Part shown: piece after piece, positions 5,901 to 10,082 of the stretch
Layout: the number at the start of each line of letters is the position of its first letter
How positions within the stretch are numbered: position 1 is the stretch's first letter
Assembly (NCBI GenBank): GCA_947630345.1
Contig: CANRHF010000065.1
Location: 1-10,082, forward strand
From: an uncultured Oscillospiraceae bacterium
Lineage (GTDB): Bacteria > Bacillota > Clostridia > Oscillospirales > Oscillospiraceae
Reading direction: 5' to 3'
DNA length: 10,082 nt
Program-made: the position numbers and the translations under genes
The notes under the pieces: model-generated
What the model saw: the letters and a program-made list of their open reading frames with translations, nothing else
Told to the model about the DNA's origin: nothing
The model's database searches: none

Positions 5901-7114
5901 TTAAGCTGCTCCATGTACTTCCGGTACTCGGCCTCGTTGCACTGGACGAAGTGGCCGGGCTTCAGCTCCCGGAAGGTGGGCGGATCCTGAGAATAGTCGT
6001 GCTCCGCCAGGGGGTTGTACACGATCCGCTTCCGCTGCTTCTCGTAAATGGGGTCGGGCAGGGGAATGGCGGAGAGCAGGCTCCGGGTGTAGGGGTGCAT
6101 GGGGTTCAGGAACAGCTCGTCGGAATCCGCCAGCTCCACCATCTTGCCATAGTACATGACGCCAATCCGGTCGGAGAAGTACTTGACCACGGACAGGTCG
6201 TGGGCGATGAACAGCAGGGTCAGGCCGAACTTTTCCCGCAGCTCGTTGAGCAGGTTGATGACCTGGGCCTGGACGGACACGTCCAGGGCGGACACCGGCT
6301 CGTCGGCGATGATCAGGTCCGGGTTCATGATGATGGACCGGGCAACGCCGATACGCTGCCGCTGGCCGCCGGAAAACTCATGGGGATACCGGCTGGCATG
6401 CTCCCGCACCAGACCCACCAGCTCCAGCATCTCATAGACCTTCTCGTCAATGACCTTCTTGTCCCGCTCGCCCTGAATGACCAGGCCCTCGGAAATGATC
6501 TCGCGGACGGTCATACGGGGGTCCAGGGAGGCGATGGGGTCCTGGAAAATCATCTGGATCTGGGTGACCAGACGGGTGTTTTTGGCCTTGCGCAGCTCGT
6601 TTTTGTACTCCTTGGTCAGCTTTTCCTTCTCATCGCCGGTTGCGGCGGAAAGCAGGGGGGCGTACTTCTCCTCGACCTTCTTCACCTGCTGGGCGGCGTA
6701 GGCCTTGTCGCAGTTCTTCTGGTCGTTCTGGGCCAGCTTGATCTGCTTGCGCTGCTCGGCGATGAAGGCGTCGGTCTCGGCCTTCAGCTTGGCGGCCTCC
6801 TCGGGAGAGGCGGTCTTGGACTTCTCCTTCAGCTCTTCCTGGGCCTTTTTGATGGCGTCCTTATAGGACTGGGTGCCGGCGGCGATCCGAATGCCCTTGA
6901 AATAGACGCTGCCGGAGGTGATGTCGTACAGCTTGATAATGGAACGGCCGGTGGTGGTTTTTCCGCAGCCGGACTCGCCCACCAGACCGAAGACCTCGCC
7001 CTTCTTGATGTCAAAGCTCACGTCGTCCACCGCCTTGGTGACGGCGTTGGGGCCCATCTTGAAGTACTGGCAGAGGTGATCCACCCGCAGCAGGACCTCT
7101 TGATTATTTTCCAT
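5897..7114 (-). CDS. oppF: Oligopeptide ABC transporter ATP-binding protein OppF (AmiF-like) with an internal insertion
   Basis: One of the two ATPase subunits that power oligopeptide import; it works at the inner face of the membrane with OppD and the permeases OppB/OppC. Of 405 residues, about 95 are an insertion, since relatives are about 310 long. Motifs are complete: Walker A GESGCGKT (46-53), Q-loop Gln191 in QMIFQDP, signature FSGGQRQR (247-254), Walker B LIIADEP (267-273) and switch His305 in FIAHDLSVV. The HPYTRSLLSAIPLPDP segment and the tail HDYSQDPP...ELKPGHFVQCNEAEYRKY are typical of the Gram-positive AmiF/OppF type rather than the DppF type with four cysteines. Start ATG 7114 follows GGGAGGGG at good spacing and overlaps the end of oppD by 11 bases, which implies translational coupling. 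Confidence 0.93.
   Translation of the reverse strand: MENNQEVLLRVDHLCQYFKMGPNAVTKAVDDVSFDIKKGEVFGLVGESGCGKTTTGRSIIKLYDITSGSVYFKGIRIAAGTQSYKDAIKKAQEELKEKSKTASPEEAAKLKAETDAFIAEQRKQIKLAQNDQKNCDKAYAAQQVKKVEEKYAPLLSAATGDEKEKLTKEYKNELRKAKNTRLVTQIQMIFQDPIASLDPRMTVREIISEGLVIQGERDKKVIDEKVYEMLELVGLVREHASRYPHEFSGGQRQRIGVARSIIMNPDLIIADEPVSALDVSVQAQVINLLNELREKFGLTLLFIAHDLSVVKYFSDRIGVMYYGKMVELADSDELFLNPMHPYTRSLLSAIPLPDPIYEKQRKRIVYNPLAEHDYSQDPPTFRELKPGHFVQCNEAEYRKYMEQLK
6581..6877 (-). other. Charged, probably coiled-coil insertion in OppF (about residues 80-178)
   Basis: Between the Walker A half-domain (ending SGSVYFKGIRI) and the Q-loop strand (IQMIFQDP) lie about 95 extra residues. They are dominated by Lys, Glu, Ala and Gln, for example KDAIKKAQEELKEKSK and GDEKEKLTKEYKNELRKAKN, with few glycines or prolines. 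This predicts long helices, likely a coiled-coil hairpin projecting from the ABC core. Base composition and frame are continuous with the rest of the gene. The edges are judged by memory of AmiF-type sequences and may be off by some residues. Confidence 0.75.
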
Positions 7115-9278
7115 CCTCTACCCCTCCCTTTTGATTTTTCAGTTTCATTCTGTTGATCCGATCCACAACGGCCTTGGGAGGATCCACCTTGGGCGCGTCG
7201 GGATGGAGCAGCCAGGTGGCGGCAAAATGGGTATCGGAGATCTGGAACATGGGAGGCTGGCGCTCAAAGTCGATCTGCATGGCGTACTTGTTCCGGGGGG
7301 CAAAGGCGTCGCCCTTCGGCGGATAGATCATGTTGGGCGGGGTGCCGGGAATGGCCTCCAGCTTCTCGTTGGTGTCCAGATCCGGCATGGAGGACAGCAG
7401 CGCCCAGGTGTAGGGATGGGCGGAGTGGTAGAACACGTCCTCGGCGGTGCCGTATTCCACGATCTTGCCAGCGTACATCACCGCCACCCGGTCGGCCATG
7501 TTGGCCACCACGCCCAGGTCGTGGGTGATGAAGATGACGGACAGCTGCCGCTGCTGCTTCAGCTTGTTGATCAGCTCCAGGATCTGGGACTGAATGGTCA
7601 CGTCCAGAGCGGTGGTGGGCTCGTCGCAGATCAGGATGTCCGGGTTCGCCGCCAGGGCGATGGCGATCACGATCCGCTGCCGCATACCGCCGGAGAACTC
7701 GAAGGGGTACTGATTGTACCGCCGATGGGGCTCCGCGATGCCCACTTCGGTCATCAGCTTGATGGCCCGGTCCTTGGCGATCCGCCGGGTGACCTTGGCC
7801 ACCACGCCGGAGGCGTTGGCCTTCAGGTAGTCGATGGCGTCCACCGTCTCGGCCTCGTAGTTCCGGGTCGCCTGCTTCTCCAGGCTGGCCTTGTAGTGAT
7901 CGGCAAGCCGCTGGATCAGGTGGGCGATGTTGTGCTTCACCAGTTCCAGATCGGTGACGGCGGCGTCGGCCACTTCCCAATCCGGCTTCTTGCCCTTGGC
8001 GACCAGCCGGTCATGCTTCCGCTGATCCCGGTCGTGTACCCGCATGGCCTTGGCGTTCTTGGGAATGGCGGCAAAGTAGGTGTCGATCTCAGCCTTCAAA
8101 CTGGAGCCGAAGGTATAGGTCAGGCTGTCCTTCACGATGGCCAGGGGATCGATGCAGTTTTTGACCGCAGCTGTGAGCTTCTTGCAGGCGTCGTTGCACT
8201 CCTTCTTGTCCAGCTTCTCCTTGGCGAAGACCGGCAGGCTGCCCTCCAGAATTGGGATGGCCTTCTCCATGTTGGCGTAGGCCACCTCGGCGGAATGCTC
8301 CAGGGCCTTTTCCGCGTCGGCGATAAAGCCCAGCATGAACTCCTTGTTCAGGTAGTCCAGCATGTACTCATTCAGCTCATGGATGGGCATATCGGGAAGG
8401 GCCTTGCCGGAGAACACCACATAGTAGCCCATCCGGAAATAATCGGGCGCTTCCTTCGCCAGGGCCTCCTTGAGGATGTCCCGGATCTCGTACAGGGTGG
8501 GCAGGACCTGGGAGTAGTCGTTCTTCCGCTTGGCCTTCCGGTACTGTCCGGGCAGGGCGGCGGCCAGGGACTTGATCCGATCCCCCTTCTCGCTGACCAC
8601 ATACTCGTGGACGGAGGCCTTGGAGCGCTTGGAGATGTCCTGGATGATGCTGGCCACGTCCTTGACGGCGTTCTTTTCCATCTGGAAGGCGATCTCGTCC
8701 AGATCCTCCAGAGCCTCCACCGCCGCCTCGTGGGCGGTGTTGTAGGCGGCCTCCAATTTGGTGTGCTTAAACTCGAATTTGTCGAAATTCTTACAATTCT
8801 GGGTGATTTGAGCGGCCTTTGCGCTGTCCCCCTGGGCCACGGCGTCCACCATGGCCTGGTTGAGGTGCTTCAGGTACTCGTTGAAGGATTTCCGGCTCTC
8901 CCGCTGGCGGGCCTTGCCCTTGAGGATCATGGCCTCGGTAAGCTGCTTGCCGATCCGCACGATGGGGTTCAGGCTGGACATGGGATCCTGGAAGATCATG
9001 GCGATCTTGTCGCCGCGGATCTTGTGGAAATCCTCCTCGGTGATTTTCAGCAGGTCCTTGCCGTCATAGATGATCTCGCCGGACTCCACGATGGCGTTGC
9101 CCGCCAGAATGCCCAGGATGGCCCGGCTGGTGACGGACTTGCCGGAGCCGGACTCGCCCACGATGGCCAGGGTCTCGCCCTTGGCCAGGTCAAAGTTCAC
9201 GCCGCGGACGGCCTGGACCTTGCCGTTGCTGGTGCGGAAGGAGATCCGAAGGTCCTTTACTTGCAGTTTGGTTTCCAT
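7104..9278 (-). CDS. oppD: Oligopeptide ABC transporter ATP-binding protein OppD (AmiE-like) with a very large internal insertion
   Basis: The second ATPase subunit of the oligopeptide importer. It has 724 residues, about twice the usual 330-360. There is a single ABC domain, split by an insertion: Walker A GESGSGKS (41-48), Q-loop Gln97 in MIFQDPMSSLNP, then about 380 extra residues, then signature FSGGMRQR (528-535), Walker B ILICDEP (548-554) and switch His586 in FITHDLGVV. All catalytic motifs are present, so it should hydrolyse ATP. The tail after HPYTWALLSSMPDL contains GDAFAPRNKYAMQIDFE and WLLHPDAPKVDPP, close to pneumococcal AmiE. The four cysteines that ligate an iron-sulfur cluster in many DppD/OppD proteins are replaced by Asp657, Asn663, Asp670 and Thr688. 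ATG 9278 overlaps the oppC stop by one base (TGATG), with AGGAG 10 bases upstream. The frame is unbroken throughout. Confidence 0.92.
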   Translation of the reverse strand: METKLQVKDLRISFRTSNGKVQAVRGVNFDLAKGETLAIVGESGSGKSVTSRAILGILAGNAIVESGEIIYDGKDLLKITEEDFHKIRGDKIAMIFQDPMSSLNPIVRIGKQLTEAMILKGKARQRESRKSFNEYLKHLNQAMVDAVAQGDSAKAAQITQNCKNFDKFEFKHTKLEAAYNTAHEAAVEALEDLDEIAFQMEKNAVKDVASIIQDISKRSKASVHEYVVSEKGDRIKSLAAALPGQYRKAKRKNDYSQVLPTLYEIRDILKEALAKEAPDYFRMGYYVVFSGKALPDMPIHELNEYMLDYLNKEFMLGFIADAEKALEHSAEVAYANMEKAIPILEGSLPVFAKEKLDKKECNDACKKLTAAVKNCIDPLAIVKDSLTYTFGSSLKAEIDTYFAAIPKNAKAMRVHDRDQRKHDRLVAKGKKPDWEVADAAVTDLELVKHNIAHLIQRLADHYKASLEKQATRNYEAETVDAIDYLKANASGVVAKVTRRIAKDRAIKLMTEVGIAEPHRRYNQYPFEFSGGMRQRIVIAIALAANPDILICDEPTTALDVTIQSQILELINKLKQQRQLSVIFITHDLGVVANMADRVAVMYAGKIVEYGTAEDVFYHSAHPYTWALLSSMPDLDTNEKLEAIPGTPPNMIYPPKGDAFAPRNKYAMQIDFERQPPMFQISDTHFAATWLLHPDAPKVDPPKAVVDRINRMKLKNQKGGVEDGK
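7779..8915 (-). other. About 380-residue helical insertion in the OppD ABC domain (about residues 122-500)
   Basis: Normal OppD proteins have about 30 residues between the Q-loop region (QLTEAMILKG here) and the helix before the signature (IKLMTEVGIAEPHRRYNQYPFEFSGG here). This protein adds about 380. The insert is rich in Lys, Glu, Asp and Ala and low in glycine, with long helix-like stretches such as EAAVEALEDLDEIAFQMEKN and EALAKEAPDYF. It holds four cysteines (162, 361, 365, 375), two of them in CNDAC. I recognise no known domain. It has no second Walker A, no membrane segment and no intein-like ends. It sits in the helical subdomain, which contacts the permease coupling helices and closes over ATP, so it could regulate or scaffold the transporter. 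Confidence 0.8.
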
Positions 9279-10082
9279 CAGTCGTCCACTCCTCTCGTAG
9301 TCGGGTTAAAGGCGTCCCGCAGGCCGTTGCCGAAGAGGTTGAAGCAGATCATCAGCAGACCCAGGAACAGGCTGGGCCACAGCATGGCATGGGGGGCGGT
9401 GGTAGCCGAGCCGCTGCCCTGGCTCAGCAGGGTGCCGATGGTGGTGCCGGCAAAGGCGCTCAGGTCCACGATGCCCAGATAGGTCATGGAGGTCTCGGAG
9501 CTGATGACGCCGGGGATCACCAGGGCGCAGCTGGTGATGATGGAGCCGATGGCGTTGGGGAAGATGTGCTTGAACATCAGCCGGAAGTCGGAGGCGCCCA
9601 GGGTCCGGGCCGCCAGGATAAACTCCTGACTCTTGAACCGGTAGAACTGCCGCCGGGTCAGGGCCGCCATGCCGATCCAGCCTGTCAGCACGAAGGCGAA
9701 CAGGAAGGAGGGCACAACGCCCACCTTTTGGGCCAAGTGCAGCTGGAACAGGGTGGTGACCACCACGAAGGGCACGCCGGAAAGGATGTCGGAGATCCGG
9801 TCCAGGGTCATATCCACCATGCCGCCATAGTAGCCCTGGGCGGCGCCGTAGAACGCGCCGATGGTCAGGTTGATGGCGGAGACAAAGATGGCGAAGAGGA
9901 TGGAGAACCGGGCGCCCACGCCGATGGCGCAGAACAGGTCCATACCCATCAGGTTGGTACCCATCAGGTAGCTGGGCTCATGTCCGTTGAGGTAGATGTA
10001 GTAATTGTAGTAGCAGACGCGGCACTGCACCATGCCCGCCTTGGAGTAGGAGTAGGCGTAGCTCCCGTCGTCGCCGGGAACG
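9278..10082 (-). CDS. oppC: Oligopeptide ABC transporter permease OppC, 5' part outside window
   Basis: About 268 C-terminal residues are visible; the frame is open at base 10082, so the first membrane helix and true start lie to the right. The internal ATG at 10033 is not the start, because in-frame residues continue upstream (VPGDDGSYAYSYSKAG). Visible parts are a long tyrosine-rich extracellular loop, the family segment YLMGTNLMGMDLF...GARFSI, and five hydrophobic helices. Between them is the EAA loop AARTLGASDFRLMFKHIFPN (9554-9613), which docks on the ATPase subunits. The usual GTDxxGRD motif before the second helix is degenerate here (GTNLMGMD). OppC forms the translocation pore with OppB, which, with the binding protein OppA, would be encoded outside the window. 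The gene ends DPTTRGVDD-like (FNPTTRGVDD) and shares one base with oppD. Confidence 0.93.
   Translation of the reverse strand, partial: VPGDDGSYAYSYSKAGMVQCRVCYYNYYIYLNGHEPSYLMGTNLMGMDLFCAIGVGARFSILFAIFVSAINLTIGAFYGAAQGYYGGMVDMTLDRISDILSGVPFVVVTTLFQLHLAQKVGVVPSFLFAFVLTGWIGMAALTRRQFYRFKSQEFILAARTLGASDFRLMFKHIFPNAIGSIITSCALVIPGVISSETSMTYLGIVDLSAFAGTTIGTLLSQGSGSATTAPHAMLWPSLFLGLLMICFNLFGNGLRDAFNPTTRGVDD

Noticed and set aside
5951..7156. A 401-codon plus-strand open frame opposite oppF
   Set aside because: Same reason: a low-complexity Leu/Gly/Val-rich shadow of oppF.
7104..9278. OppD as a fusion of two ATPases, a frameshifted pair, or an intein-bearing gene
   Set aside because: There is only one Walker A, one signature and one Walker B, the frame is continuous, and the insert ends lack the Cys/Ser start and His-Asn end of inteins.
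7131..9482. A very long plus-strand open frame (783 codons) opposite oppD and the end of oppC
   Set aside because: It is antisense to clearly conserved genes, and its Gly/Leu/His/Val-rich sequence matches no family. Long antisense frames are expected in GC-rich codon use.

Overview
The window looks like chromosome from a GC-rich, Gram-positive anaerobe of the gut Clostridia (Oscillospiraceae-like; this is inferred from gene families and codon use, not proven). Coding sequence is dense and GC-rich. The two intergenic stretches stand out: the divergent promoter region (1104-1328) is AT-rich, and the convergent gap (5336-5510) is full of hairpins. I see no tRNA, rRNA, CRISPR array, insertion sequence or phage gene.

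Layout. (1) Positions 1-1103, minus strand: the N-terminal part of a membrane-anchored glycoside hydrolase family 3 (GH3) enzyme. The domain that is normally C-terminal comes first, as in the permuted GH3 class; the gene runs off the left edge. (2) Positions 1104-1328: a divergent regulatory region with a perfect-consensus promoter for the GH3 gene, a good promoter for the rightward operon, and two inverted repeats that could be operators. (3) Positions 1329-5335, plus strand: a tightly coupled three-gene operon of a MoxR AAA+ ATPase, a DUF58 protein and a multi-pass membrane protein with an extracellular transglutaminase-like domain. This is a widely conserved set, thought to assemble or remodel something at the cell envelope. 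(4) Positions 5336-5510: convergent intergenic region with two strong hairpins, the second a canonical intrinsic terminator. (5) Positions 5511-10082, minus strand: the 3' part of an oligopeptide ABC transporter operon, oppC (partial), oppD, oppF, followed by a small DUF3899 membrane protein. All junctions overlap by 1 to 11 bases.

The most unusual content is in the transporter. Both ATPase subunits carry large, charged, apparently helical insertions inside an otherwise intact ABC domain, at different sites: about 380 residues in OppD between the Q-loop and the signature motif, and about 95 residues in OppF between Walker A and the Q-loop. Catalytic motifs are complete in both, so these look like functional ATPases with added domains. 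The C-terminal tails resemble the pneumococcal AmiE/AmiF lineage, and OppD lacks the four cysteines that bind an iron-sulfur cluster in many DppD/OppD proteins.
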